Source: Ophiothrix spiculata (taxonomy: Eukaryota; Echinodermata; Ophiuroidea; Amphilepidida; Ophiotrichidae). Taken from it: a DNA stretch of 20,188 bases. Below, piece after piece: positions 12,001-18,413 of the stretch; position 1 is the stretch's first letter, and each line of letters opens with the position of its first letter. Both the position numbers and the translations under genes were made by a program. The DNA lies in the NCBI GenBank assembly GCA_000969725.1, contig JXSR01S016164.1, one strand, 5' to 3'. The notes below the pieces were generated by a model, which made no database searches, was not told the DNA's origin, and saw only the letters and a program-made list of their open reading frames with translations.

Positions 12001-15000
12001 ACATTACAGGTCACAAATAAAAACAGAACTTTGTAATGACTATAATTAAACTGACAAGTTTTCACTTATGATTATGAACCATGACGCAAAATGGAATTGC
12101 CATATTTCGAGTTGATTTATTTACAAGCCTGATAAAGAACTATTCCAGTTCTTAACTGACGAGTTTTTTAGCGATTTGAAAAGCCAAATACCATATTGAT
12201 GTAAATATAAAATTGAGATTCTGTTTCAAAGTCCATGATAACAATCTTTAGTACTATCAAAATTTGTATTTTTCTTCTTGATACAGAAAACTTGCCAATT
12301 TAAATATAACTTTGTGAATAATGTGTAAGAACTCAATGAGAAAAACATACACCCCACATGATTTAAATGATCCAATTACAACACTTACATTTGTTTGAAT
12401 AGTTCCCTGTAGCTGTCGTCACCTCTACCGCCTTCTACTAATGCATCTAACTGGCTGATTATCTCATTCTCAAACTGAAACAAGAAACAAAAATATCACT
12501 TAAATTTCCACTCTTTTAACTAATTTTGATTATGTCATCTCATACACACTGCTTTTTGCTGGTATAAATGTATGCAAGGGAAAACATTGCTTCTTTTCTT
12601 AACCACTTTAGTAGGCATCTTGCATATACGGGATGGAGACTTTTTTACTCTGTGCTGATCCTGTATATATACGGGATGACATCCTGTTGTCCCCAATGTC
12701 ATAAAATTGATAAATCCCATCCCAGACTGGGGAAACGCATATCAAAATGTTCAGAATATCCTTGGCTATTGTTTGTGCTATCAAATTTTGGTGTCCAATA
12801 ATATAATGCTTAATTCATTCCAGAAACATCCGTTTAAGCAGTGTGTTAGGATTACAGGTTTACACACCTCAGCACAGCATTGTACAAGTTCATATGGGAT
12901 AATAGCGTCCAAGTGGTTAAGACTATTATCTTTTCTGATAAATTTTGTACCAAAGAGATAGTGAAGTACATCAGTTCACAGAGATCTGTTGTGAAGTGTG
13001 TCAATTTACAGAGATTGGTTGATTTACAGACACTGGTTGTGAAGTGTGTCGACTTACGAGATTGGTTGTAAAATGTATCAAAACATGCATGAATTTGGCC
13101 CCAAAGTACTCCCTTTTAACAGGTTCTAAATATAATTCTCATCCTTTTAAAAGTACAATTCAAAATGTAAACAATTTGACTCAAATGAAAATATGTCATC
13201 AAACTTCAAATCCAGGTCAATTATTTTCATGCATTGAGATGAGTTAGGTACCATCTAAATTTTTTGGAAACAAGCTTAGAGCACCTAAATCTTGACTTTC
13301 ACATGTCTCACTATTGTGACTTGCAACGAGCTAGATAAGTGATTTCTAATGCTAAATGTGTCTACGTTTGTGCATTCTATTTCATGCACAAAACATGTCA
13401 TTGTCTTGAAAATTTTAAGCGCACGTCTCGTAGGGCATGGAACATATTCTGCAACCTGTAATGAGCTAAACATAAATTTCTATCTATTATAAAGAGTCCA
13501 AAAAATGCTGGTGGTACAACATCTCGCCCTCAATGAGAGACACTAAGGAGGGCAGTATACTGTTAATAATGATATATTTTCTATTTGAAACAATTTAAAT
13601 TGTCATTTAAAAAAAGAAAAATATTTCTTGAAAAGATTCATTTTCTATTCGAATCAATTAAAATTTTCATTTTCCTAACTTAAATTCCACATGTACACTC
13701 ACCATGTTAAAATTGCCCTTGATTTGGAATTCACATTGCATCATATCAAAGAAGATTGGAATGGTTGCTTTCCTGAGCTCTGCTTCTGGAATGAGGGTGA
13801 CTTCTATGAATGGCCCCACCATCTCGGGAATAAACTTGATTTTATTCTTGCCTAGATAGTTCCACATGGTGCGGATGATTTCAAATCCCACCTCTCGTCT
13901 CATGTCACCATATCTGTAAATGTTCAAAATGAAGAAAAGTATTAAAATGACAGTAGTATATTGTATAAGTGGTTTATTTTGTGCTACATTTATTTTCACG
14001 CTTAGCTCGCCTTGCACGAAAATAAATGCACCGCGAAGAATGGTATGAATATATCTCCGCTCATAAAAAATATCACAAGCGCGAAAATTAAAACGCTCAA
14101 AACGATTCAAAATAAGCTGAGTAGGAAAATATTGGTGTTTACAGTACTTGGGCTTTTTAAGGTAGCATCATAAAAATGAATGCACATACATTTCTTTTTC
14201 TGAAGATAAGAGTACTTTGACAACAAATTCTTTGTCATCAGAATACGATCAGCTGAGCTATAATGGCCAATCGAGCCCTACGCACACAGTTAGATGACCA
14301 TCTTCCAAGCAGCTTCCCATATATCAATTGGGTTATTGAGTCAACAGAGCTTAAGAAAGTTATAGAATTTACAACACATTGGAAGTAGCAAGAATTGAGT
14401 TCACATTTTTTTTAAATTCAGAATTGTGTTCTGATTAATAGAGAAAACACCCCTAAATTATGTGTGCTATGAAATGTTTACAAAAGAACTAGACAACTGA
14501 ACAGACCTTGCTTTATTAATGACACATTCTCAGTAATTCTTCAATTGTATAGATGTTGTTGTTGAATTTGGCTTGTTTAAAATTACTGTGGGATGAATAA
14601 GTGTGGCCCCAACAACATTTTCCATGCGATGTTGAAAGGCACTTACACCAACATATCAAAGGAACACATTCTAAAGACTGTTATTTGACAGTAAAGTGAT
14701 GGAAAGGTAATGATAGACCATTTATTAAGGGATGAAAAAAATAAGATTTCACCCAAACTTGTAATATAAAATTTAGAATGGAAACTGAAATGATAAAATT
14801 GCTGCTCAACTTCAATTTCTAATAAAATTCTACCCATGCAAGATGAAATAACAATAACACGTTTCAATTTCATTTTGTAATGGCCTTTAACTCTCTACAC
14901 CTCCTTACTGTTCTAAAATCTTGGCTCTCTTCCCAAGGCTGAAGTTTTCCAGCTGCAATGCATCTTGTGTAACAAAGCCCACAGCCAGATGGAAAAAGTT

Positions 15001-18000
15001 GTTCCACAGTTGAAATTCAAACTCCTCGATACGGACAAACGATCGGTTCAGAACTTTGGCAAACTGTTTCATGGCAAACAGAATCACACTGGAAAAAAGA
15101 AGTAATAAAAACTGTCTTTAAACAGATTTGAATTTAAATTTTCAATGTTTGTTTTATGTTACTTAATTATTGATATTGAGACTCAATTTTTGAATACTGT
15201 CTAAGAAGGTCAAATATGTAATTTTGAATATTCAACATTTGACCTATTTCGGGCAACATATCAAAACCAACGATAAAGATTCACAAATTTGAGAAAACAA
15301 ATCCCATACATGGGTTTCTAATAGGTAAAAATATAACCCAAGCAAGTTTTATTAAGCCTCTCAAAAAACAACCAAAAAAAATGCCTAAAAGCAGTTTTGG
15401 ATATTTATAGTCAAAAGCAAAATAGTTCAAAATGCAACCCAAGCAAGTTCTATGTAGGGTTCTCACAAATTATAGGTAAAAAATACATGCCTGCTCTGGG
15501 CATTTTGGGCCGGAATCACACACCCTTGTCCAAAACATTCACCATGTGTAAATCTGCTTTTAGAAGTGTACATTTACATAGATTTAATTATCAGTTTACA
15601 GTTACAAAGCAAAACTTTGAAAATATGATGGACTGACACCAGCCCTTAAGTAGCTTTAAGTGTACAAGTGGATAATTATATAAATAGTTGTAATTATACA
15701 CAAACTCCTGATTCAATTTCAATTATATAAAACCAATTGACCCAATTCTAACCTGTTTTGTTGCATAATCATTGTCATCCAATCCAACGGATATACTCCT
15801 TTTGAGATGAGGTCTCGAAACACAAGAAATATCTCCATAAGGAAGTCCACTAAATCAACCCTGGTTTGAAATGCATTGATGTACTCTGAGTAATGGTACT
15901 CAGTCATTTGGCGCAAGATGGACACCATACATGATACATATCTCCCCTGTGGAAAACACAATAAAACAGGTTGATTGAGGTTTCTAAATTATTTATCTTG
16001 ATAAAATAATAATAATTTATGTATATACTTCAATGACAAAGATAAAATTTTGATCCCATTCACACTTGAAGAAATCATTTAATTAAATTAAATGAAGATC
16101 AAAATATTATAAAGAACAGTTTTCAGGTATTACCTGTTAAGCCTCTAAAGTTCAAGATTCAAATTAAAATTTCTGAATATATTTCATATATAGTTTCTAA
16201 GTATATTATTATCAATGGAAACAAGTGAGTGTAGCAGTACATCATTTGCTTTTGAACCCATTTGTTTCCCTTTTTGGAAACCAAGTTGCAGCATTGTTTT
16301 TTTGAGTTCCTTTTCCCTATTATCCGCACGGTTCCATCTATGATTTTGAATATGTACCCACTTTTTGGAGATTTCACTTCACATACATTCCTTTCTTCAT
16401 TTAGTCCAATAGCTGTCATTAAGTTTGTTTCATTATAAAATGCCCCACCTAGGGTATTATACAATTCTAACAAAGGCTCTTGTATCTATCACTCTGAACA
16501 AATTAAGATTATTTAGGCAAGTGTTCAAATCAGATTTATTAATTTAATTTTGACTTTGTGGCATGCCATTATATGTTTAGATGATGCACTATGTACAAAT
16601 CTAAGCACAACGAGCGTACAAGCAATATCAGTTGATATACTAAATCGATTTAAATGACTGTTCGTATATTGATGCAAGTGATTTCATCAGCATATAATTT
16701 ATATTGATATACCTATTGCAAAATAAACATTTTGCCCATTTTTAATAACCTGTCAGTTTCTGTACCCCTAAACCCAGGCAAATTCAATTTTGGGAAGACA
16801 TTTTTTCCCATTGTTAATAACTTGTCGGTTTCTGTACCCCTCAACCCTGGCAAATTCAATTTTGGGAATACTTACTATAAGTCCTGTGTCATCAGTGAGA
16901 TACATGGCTACCACAGACTGAATAACTGTTCTTAGCAACGTGTGCATTACTTCTGAGATGTCTGCATGAGTTGAACCCTGTGCACATGGTATTAAAAAAT
17001 CAATCAATAAATAAACAATTTAAGTCGAGAAATATTCATACTACTCACCCTTTATGAACAAATACATAATCATACACAAAGAGCAGAAATTCAAAAATTA
17101 AGGAGATAAGAATCTGATTAGCAACAGTACAGTGTGAGTCAGCTCAACGAGCAGTGGGGAAAGTGCATTCCGATCACTTTTTTTACCCATCCCACTTTTT
17201 TACATCAAATTGGAGATTTTGATATCAAAAACTCATATTTTTCTCATAACCCCTGCAAAGTTTTAGGCCTGAATTGTGTTTCCTTAACAAAACATTGATC
17301 AAAATAGTCACAAATTACTTGCAAATTTAGTTTACCAAAATATATAATGTTCTTTTCTATGGGATGATTTATGACACATTTTTACTTGTAACATCAAATC
17401 AACTGAAGCTAGGCAAATTGAAATTCAGAATTGCAATATACATACGAGACTTTTATTTCAATAAGAACAAATTATATATCAATTTTGTGACAGAATTAGA
17501 TCATCTACCTTTAATGACTTTGCAACTTACCATGCCTTTGTGATGCAGCATATCTAATAGTTCCGTCAAGACTTCAGCACAGGATTTCATTTCTTCTCTC
17601 TTGTCCATCAGTTGCTTGATTTGCATAGTTATCATGGGAGTAAGTACTGCGCGGCATTCTGAAAACAGACGATACCAATACCACGTAATGGTACCATATA
17701 CCTTATTGGTTTCTATTAAAGGCATTTTGGGGTCAAGTCATTATCACTGAAGGTGCATAAATATTTCAGAACATCAATTCAAAGGTCTGCAGTCCAATGT
17801 AGTGATATGAACATAATGAAATAAAATATATTCTGACATGTTTAATTCACCAATCTTCCACTTGTTTTAACCCTTAATCACTTTGGTCCAAAACTCTCAA
17901 ATTTAATTAAGGTCAGGATCTGATCACATTACAACACAATATAGCCTATCAAATTTTGATAGGCTATATTGTGTTGTAATGTGATCAGGATCTGATCACA

Positions 18001-18413
18001 TTACAACACAATATAGCCTATCAAAATTTGAATTTTAACAGGTCACAAAACCTCACAACTGAAAAATGATCAGAAACAAGTGAAATTTTCAGCATGCACT
18101 AGACCTAACAGACAGAAAAGAGGTGAGGTATGAATCATATCTGGATTGCACCGTACAATAATACATTAACCTGAACTGATTTTGTCAGATGATTGGAAAC
18201 AATTTCATGGAAGACCATCGACGCCTGTAACTTACCCTTTTTCTTGAAGATATCACTATGTACCAGGTCCTTGATACAGTCTAGTTTTTGTTTAACTAGC
18301 CTTTCTGGGGGCAAGGCTTGCAAGAATTCTTTCAGTAACTGTGATAACTCCACTGGGTTGAACTGTGTCATGGTGTCTGTGATGACAGAGGGGATGTACT
18401 TCATTGCTGCACC
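1..18413 (-). CDS. DOCK1: DOCK1/2/5-type Rac guanine-nucleotide exchange factor, partial, 18 exons
   Basis: This is the internal-to-C-terminal part of a DOCK180-related exchange factor, which with ELMO activates Rac at the plasma membrane and drives actin remodelling, cell migration and engulfment. The exons join as: 18236-18413, 17531-17658, 16876-16977, 15753-15946, 14909-15088, 13703-13913, 12389-12474, 11820-11976, 9785-9916, 9109-9222, 8282-8371, 6179-6283, 5230-5389, 4236-4317, 3574-3745, 2199-2375, 1724-1807 and 1-21. They total 2,373 bases, 791 codons, with no in-frame stop and consistent phase. Residues 1 to about 400 are the helical scaffold and 405-791 are DHR-2. Family hallmarks include KYGDMRR-like (EQYGDMRRE), [38 protein letters not shown] and AVMGG. 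The SH3, DHR-1 and proline-rich tail lie outside the window. All introns are GT-AG. DOCK1/2/5 class is well supported; which paralogue is less certain, because some DHR-2 residues resemble DOCK3/4. Confidence 0.93.
676..1034. repeat. Inverted repeat with 44-bp arms
   Basis: Arm 676-719 (ttgattactcttgat, A tract, gagagacagaccagtgcatag) is the reverse complement of 990-1034 apart from one base in the A/T run. The 270-bp spacer is not self-complementary. It could be a small fold-back transposon or an inverted duplication. No clear target duplication is seen. Confidence 0.85.
899..1327. repeat. Second inverted repeat, interleaved with the first
   Basis: The left arm 899-949 (ttaggcc, A run, ggttcgtctctgaaacc) pairs imperfectly with 1292-1327 (ggtttctgagacaaacc, T run, ttggcctta). 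The A tract is 27 bp on the left and about 8-9 bp, with a G interruption, on the right. Its left arm sits inside the spacer of the 676-1034 repeat. Confidence 0.75.
1724..1807 (-). CDS. DOCK1: DOCK exon q: [12 protein letters not shown]-2 lobe C
   Basis: 84 bp (28 codons), phase 0 on both sides. The acceptor is tgtttgcag and the donor is gtaagctt. [20 protein letters not shown] followed by LKELFAEQ follows YEK of the previous exon, as in [29 protein letters not shown] resembles both DOCK1 (KLKDLIAWQ) and DOCK3/4 (QLKELMQEQ), slightly more the latter. Confidence 0.93.
1808..2198 (-). other. DOCK intron p-q (391 bp)
   Basis: Plain AT-rich intron; no repeat or other gene seen. Confidence 0.75.
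2199..2375 (-). CDS. DOCK1: DOCK exon p: catalytic lobe C with LSP motif and nucleotide-sensor Val
   Basis: 177 bp (59 codons), phase 0 on both sides. The acceptor is attttccag and the donor is gtaagtatt. The LSP at visible residues 700-702 corresponds to the ISP motif whose mutation inactivates DOCK180. [20 protein letters not shown] followed by GPAMYEK carries the helix-10 nucleotide sensor; the Val of AVMGG is at residue 747. In this family that Val inserts into the GTPase site and expels Mg/GDP. Both catalytic marks are present, so exchange activity is expected. Confidence 0.96.
2376..3573 (-). other. DOCK intron o-p (1,198 bp)
   Basis: Holds the inverted-repeat element at 3041-3427. Nothing else is recognisable, and short open frames on both strands here lack family features. 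Confidence 0.7.
3041..3427. mobile_element. MITE-like element with 16-bp terminal inverted repeats
   Basis: The ends atagaccttttcaaaa (3041-3056) and ttttgaaaaggtctat (3412-3427) are perfect reverse complements. If TA is taken as the target duplication, the termini are GACCTTTTCAAAA. The 387-bp interior is richer in G+C than the surrounding intron, contains repeated gtaattnncggtaa-like motifs and encodes no transposase. It is therefore a non-autonomous DNA transposon; the superfamily is not certain. Confidence 0.72.
3574..3745 (-). CDS. DOCK1: DOCK exon o: [15 protein letters not shown]...[11 protein letters not shown]-2 lobe B
   Basis: 172 bp, phase 2 in and phase 0 out. The acceptor is ttatcacag and the donor is gtgagttt. 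[19 protein letters not shown] is followed by [20 protein letters not shown] and [31 protein letters not shown] and MWIERT are DOCK1-like, but RPFHKGxKDKENEF is the DOCK3/4 form of this loop. This is the part of DHR-2 that contacts the GTPase. Confidence 0.95.
3746..4235 (-). other. DOCK intron n-o (490 bp)
   Basis: Nearly half is the inverted-repeat element at 3920-4137. The plus-strand open frame at 4060-4254 runs across this element into exon n and looks like chance. Confidence 0.7.
3920..4137. mobile_element. Small inverted-repeat element (218 bp)
   Basis: The left end tatactttgatcaa (3920-3933) plus taggcggg (3941-3948) is matched in reverse complement by cccgccta (4115-4122) plus ttgatcaaagtata (4124-4137). 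The left arm has 7 bases and the right arm 1 base between the two blocks. The interior is locally GC-rich and has no coding capacity. It is probably a MITE with TA or TATA at its border. Confidence 0.68.
4236..4317 (-). CDS. DOCK1: DOCK exon n: LQIVPVQPM...MISEQIL, DHR-2 lobe B
   Basis: 82 bp, phase 1 in and phase 2 out, recovered by walking splice sites. The acceptor is acaccacag and the donor is gtaggttg. Reading from the split G|TT codon gives [17 protein letters not shown], then [11 protein letters not shown]. This fits the family pattern Q(Y)LQxxxVxPxP...VSEQIxxFY, and it bridges the flanking exons exactly in frame. An intronic inverted-repeat element ends about 100 bp to the left. Confidence 0.85.
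4318..5229 (-). other. DOCK intron m-n (912 bp)
   Basis: Contains a T-rich insertion between 10-bp direct repeats (4642-4697) and a palindromic acttggtaccaagt segment beside it. Otherwise unremarkable. Confidence 0.7.
4642..4697. repeat. T-rich tract between 10-bp direct repeats
   Basis: The direct repeats agcccaactt at 4642-4651 and 4688-4697 flank a run of T with atcttt interruptions. This looks like slippage, or a remnant of a poly(A)-tailed insertion with its target duplication. Confidence 0.6.
5230..5389 (-). CDS. DOCK1: DOCK exon m: [20 protein letters not shown]-2 lobe B
   Basis: 160 bp, phase 0 in and phase 1 out. The acceptor is actttacag and the donor is gtagtaat, chosen because it alone keeps frame with the next exon. 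[17 protein letters not shown] matches NKVFIYRGKEYERREDF, and [14 protein letters not shown] matches LTQFPNAEKMKTTS. The short stretch after [10 protein letters not shown] is compressed relative to human DOCK1. Confidence 0.92.
5390..6178 (-). other. DOCK intron l-m (789 bp)
   Basis: Contains one 25-bp tandem duplication (5471-5519). Nothing else is recognised. Confidence 0.7.
5471..5519. repeat. Two-copy tandem repeat, 25-bp period
   Basis: ttcttttctaaacattctag followed by atca occurs at 5471-5494 and again at 5496-5519, without differences. Confidence 0.9.
6179..6283 (-). CDS. DOCK1: DOCK exon l: [24 protein letters not shown]-2 lobe A/B boundary
   Basis: 105 bp (35 codons), phase 0 on both sides. 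The acceptor is cttcag and the donor is gtaagttag. The last stretch, [20 protein letters not shown], matches the family block [21 protein letters not shown]. The usual GYYG or GFYG is FYIG here. Confidence 0.93.
6572..7052. mobile_element. Tc1/mariner-type MITE with TA target duplication
   Basis: The ends cagtgtgtctcaataaaaat plus tgtgcaa (6572-6598) are matched perfectly in reverse complement at 7026-7052 (27 bp). TA dinucleotides flank them at 6570-6571 and 7053-7054. CAGTG-type termini and TA duplication are the mark of Tc1/mariner. A subterminal 21-bp inverted pair also exists (6627-6647 and 6818-6838). At 481 bp with no transposase frame it is non-autonomous. The right half is expanded by an internal duplication. 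Confidence 0.88.
6844..6977. repeat. Perfect 67-bp tandem duplication inside the MITE
   Basis: 6844-6910 and 6911-6977 are identical, each running from aaagcaaaagtaatg to cagtgatgtaccat. The duplication lies between the subterminal and terminal inverted repeats of the right end. The absence of differences suggests a recent origin or assembly collapse/expansion. Confidence 0.93.
7637..7688. repeat. Two-copy tandem repeat, 24-bp period
   Basis: tagttaacagatccctgtca followed by ttaa occurs at 7641-7664 and 7665-7688, identical, and is preceded by another ttaa. Confidence 0.9.
8282..8371 (-). CDS. DOCK1: DOCK exon k: [15 protein letters not shown]-2 lobe A
   Basis: 90 bp (30 codons), phase 0 on both sides and without a start codon. 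The acceptor is tctttacag and the donor is gtgagtttg. [19 protein letters not shown] followed by [11 protein letters not shown] aligns with DOCK1 [30 protein letters not shown]. Confidence 0.93.
8372..9108 (-). other. DOCK intron j-k (737 bp)
   Basis: Contains an AT-then-T15-G9 homopolymer junction (8511-8561). Overlapping plus-strand open frames from 8491 to 8882 derive partly from this tract and show no protein family. Confidence 0.7.
8511..8561. repeat. Low-complexity T-rich tract ending in T15-G9
   Basis: An (ATTTT)-like run passes into 15 T (8538-8552) and then 9 G (8553-8561). Confidence 0.9.
9109..9222 (-). CDS. DOCK1: DOCK exon j: WSNQPLIQM...KYFDKGK, DHR-2 lobe A
   Basis: 114 bp (38 codons), phase 0 on both sides. 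The acceptor is catttacag and the donor is gtaagaac. It begins LK|WSNQPL, equivalent to LLKWSED in DOCK1, and ends [10 protein letters not shown], equivalent to EIIHYFDKGK. The middle ([13 protein letters not shown]) is the variable loop and is a couple of residues shorter than in human DOCK1. Confidence 0.94.
9223..9784 (-). other. DOCK intron i-j (562 bp)
   Basis: AT-rich intron without recognisable repeats or genes. Confidence 0.75.
9785..9916 (-). CDS. DOCK1: DOCK exon i: [26 protein letters not shown]-2 lobe A
   Basis: 132 bp (44 codons), phase 0 on both sides. The acceptor is atattgcag and the donor is gtaataaac. [20 protein letters not shown] then [18 protein letters not shown] is the hallmark start of lobe A, the dimerisation lobe of DHR-2. 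It is almost identical in pattern to DOCK1 NFYKEIEREEMYIRYLYKLC. Confidence 0.96.
10081..10736 (-). mobile_element. 5'-truncated LINE (CR1/L2-like non-LTR retrotransposon)
   Basis: The copy lies in the same orientation as the host gene. Only the 3' end is present: the C-terminal part of the reverse-transcriptase ORF, about 150 bp of 3' untranslated sequence and a terminal (ATT)n tail (ATA repeats at about 10081-10109 on the plus strand). A microsatellite-type 3' tail and 5' truncation are typical of CR1/L2-group LINEs. The frame is still open, so the insertion is not very old. No convincing target duplication was seen. Confidence 0.85.
10231..10734 (-). pseudogene. C-terminal fragment of LINE reverse-transcriptase polyprotein
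   Basis: The frame is open from about 10734 to the stop at 10231-10233, about 167 codons. It reads [20 protein letters not shown], then [32 protein letters not shown] and PRLWNSLP, ending [13 protein letters not shown]. This is the thumb/connection part after the RT catalytic core of jockey/CR1/L2-type LINEs. The YADD catalytic core and the endonuclease are absent, so it cannot work alone. No frameshift is seen. N in LDNGNA replaces the usual Y. Confidence 0.88.
11219..11345 (+). repeat. Dispersed repeat, copy 1
   Basis: gagattttggtaccaaaata, then tcatatttttctcat and ttttacggctgaa (11267-11340), resembles 17213-17283 in the same orientation. The start (about 11219) is a guess from the change to ggagccctgtcc-type sequence. 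Family unknown. Confidence 0.55.
11820..11976 (-). CDS. DOCK1: DOCK exon h: LLDYR...[11 protein letters not shown], entry into DHR-2
   Basis: 157 bp, phase 2 in and phase 0 out. The acceptor is cctttacag and the donor is gtaagtatt. [19 protein letters not shown] followed by [14 protein letters not shown] is the conserved segment leading into DHR-2 lobe A. The segment [17 protein letters not shown] is divergent, as expected for this variable linker. Confidence 0.93.
11977..12388 (-). other. DOCK intron g-h (412 bp)
   Basis: Plain AT-rich intron; nothing else seen. Confidence 0.75.
12389..12474 (-). CDS. DOCK1: DOCK exon g: [22 protein letters not shown]
   Basis: 86 bp, phase 0 in and phase 2 out, too short to stand out as an open frame. 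The acceptor is gtttcag and the donor is gtaagtgt. The translation [20 protein letters not shown] then SYRELFKQ matches the family [22 protein letters not shown], and it joins in frame to both neighbours. Confidence 0.93.
12965..13075. repeat. Degenerate tandem repeat, about 48-bp period
   Basis: gttgtgaagtgtgtcaattt at 12988 and gttgtgaagtgtgtcgactt at 13036 begin two similar units. Both contain an acagagattggttg-like block, and there are partial units on each side. Confidence 0.75.
13574..13675. repeat. Imperfect AT-rich duplication, about 64-bp period
   Basis: tattttctatttgaaacaat (13575) resembles cattttctattcgaatcaat (13639), and both are followed by a taaaatt/taaattgtcattt-like tail. 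Confidence 0.6.
13703..13913 (-). CDS. DOCK1: DOCK exon f: YGDMRR...[17 protein letters not shown]
   Basis: 211 bp, phase 2 in and phase 0 out. The acceptor is atttacag and the donor is gtgagtgt. It contains [32 protein letters not shown] and [17 protein letters not shown]. The last is the DOCK-A (DOCK1/2/5) version of this block. GFEIIRTMW is one residue longer than the usual GFEIRDMW. Confidence 0.95.
13914..14908 (-). other. DOCK intron e-f (995 bp)
   Basis: Holds a short CpG-containing hairpin region (13981-14110). The remainder, including the small open frame at 14643-14873, has no recognisable content. Confidence 0.7.
13981..14031. repeat. Short imperfect hairpin in a CpG-rich patch
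   Basis: gtgctacatttattttc and gaaaataaatgcac pair with a two-base bulge around a 20-bp loop. The adjoining sequence to about 14110 has several cgcg/gcgaaaat motifs unlike the surrounding intron, suggesting an old repeat fragment. Confidence 0.55.
14909..15088 (-). CDS. DOCK1: DOCK exon e: [26 protein letters not shown]
   Basis: 180 bp, phase 2 in and phase 2 out. The acceptor is ttttttccag and the donor is gtaagg. [20 protein letters not shown] and [15 protein letters not shown] are near-identical to the conserved DOCK1/2/5 scaffold core and nearer to DOCK1 than to DOCK3/4 (which have VWNSYFSLAVVFITQ). Confidence 0.95.
15089..15752 (-). other. DOCK intron d-e (664 bp)
   Basis: The block aacccaagcaagtt occurs twice (about 15337 and 15435), each time near ataggtaaaaa, within an imperfect duplication. 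The plus-strand open frame at 15397-15636 covers part of it and is not credible. Confidence 0.65.
15753..15946 (-). CDS. DOCK1: DOCK exon d: [15 protein letters not shown]...VYPLDW
   Basis: 194 bp, phase 0 in and phase 2 out. The acceptor is tttccacag and the donor is gttagaatt, weaker than its neighbours. [20 protein letters not shown] followed by [12 protein letters not shown] corresponds to the highly conserved DOCK1/2 segment [24 protein letters not shown]. The last split codon AG|T encodes Ser, where vertebrate DOCK1/2 have a basic residue (QNK or QNR). Confidence 0.94.
15947..16875 (-). other. DOCK intron c-d (929 bp)
   Basis: Contains the 71-bp tandem duplication (16728-16869) and an unexplained minus-strand open frame of about 104 codons (16159-16473). 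Family conservation requires no exon here. Confidence 0.65.
16728..16869. repeat. Imperfect tandem duplication, 71-bp period, beside a splice donor
   Basis: 16728-16798 and 16799-16869 share cattttn, cccattnttaataac, tgtcngtttctgtacccct and ggcaaattcaattttgggaa with a few substitutions. The second copy ends 4 bp before the donor GT of exon c (16874-16875). Confidence 0.88.
16876..16977 (-). CDS. DOCK1: DOCK exon c: [11 protein letters not shown] scaffold segment
   Basis: 102 bp (34 codons), phase 0 on both sides. The acceptor is gtgcacag and the donor is gtaagtatt. [18 protein letters not shown] aligns with the family segment IIMEKLLRTVNRTVISM. The donor lies 4 bp from the end of a 71-bp tandem intronic duplication (16728-16869). 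Confidence 0.9.
16978..17530 (-). other. DOCK intron b-c (553 bp)
   Basis: Carries the second copy of the dispersed repeat (about 17150-17300). Otherwise nothing seen. Confidence 0.7.
17150..17300 (+). repeat. Dispersed repeat, copy 2
   Basis: gagattttgatatcaaaaac, tcatatttttctcataac and gttttaggcctgaat (17213-17275) align collinearly with 11267-11335. Family unknown; the boundaries are approximate. Confidence 0.55.
17531..17658 (-). CDS. DOCK1: DOCK exon b: [11 protein letters not shown] helical scaffold
   Basis: 128 bp, phase 1 in and phase 0 out. The acceptor is tctgttttcag and the donor is gtaagtt. The split codon G|AA gives Glu, so the junction reads [11 protein letters not shown], which fits the family pattern (D/E)CREILLPMMT. 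The remainder, [21 protein letters not shown], is amphipathic helix as in human DOCK1 at this place. Confidence 0.92.
17659..18235 (-). other. DOCK intron a-b (577 bp)
   Basis: Contains the three-armed palindrome at 17915-18025; nothing else recognised. Confidence 0.75.
17915..18025. repeat. Three-armed palindrome (+,-,+ copies of a 34-39 bp unit)
   Basis: Arm 1 (17920-17953, ctgatcacattacaacacaa through tagcctatcaaa) is followed after one base by its perfect reverse complement (17955-17988). That is followed by a further direct copy (17992-18025, with aggat shared at the left). All three 34-bp arms are identical. This DNA could extrude as a cruciform. Confidence 0.95.
18236..18413 (-). CDS. 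DOCK1: DOCK exon a: scaffold segment [10 protein letters not shown]...
   Basis: 178 bp, phase 0 in and phase 1 out; codons 1-59 of the visible protein. The acceptor is ttttgtag just right of 18413 and the donor is gtaag just left of 18236. The start [15 protein letters not shown] matches the family stretch GAALKYLPTIVND, and LVHSDIFKK matches its IVHSDLF. It belongs to the alpha-helical ARM-like region between DHR-1 and DHR-2. The exon before it is not in the window. Confidence 0.92.

Larger units (their letters stand above)
12475..13702 (-). other. DOCK intron f-g (1,228 bp)
   Basis: Contains degenerate short tandem repeats (about 12965-13075) and an imperfect AT-rich duplication near 13574-13675. 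The short plus-strand open frames in this intron show no family resemblance. Confidence 0.7.

Noticed and set aside
12568..13247. Chain of short plus-strand frames
   Set aside because: Overlapping short frames in different phases across tandem repeats; no protein similarity and no splice logic.
16732..16935. Plus-strand frame with an internally repeated peptide
   Set aside because: The peptide repeat comes from the 71-bp DNA duplication, and the frame continues antisense through exon c.
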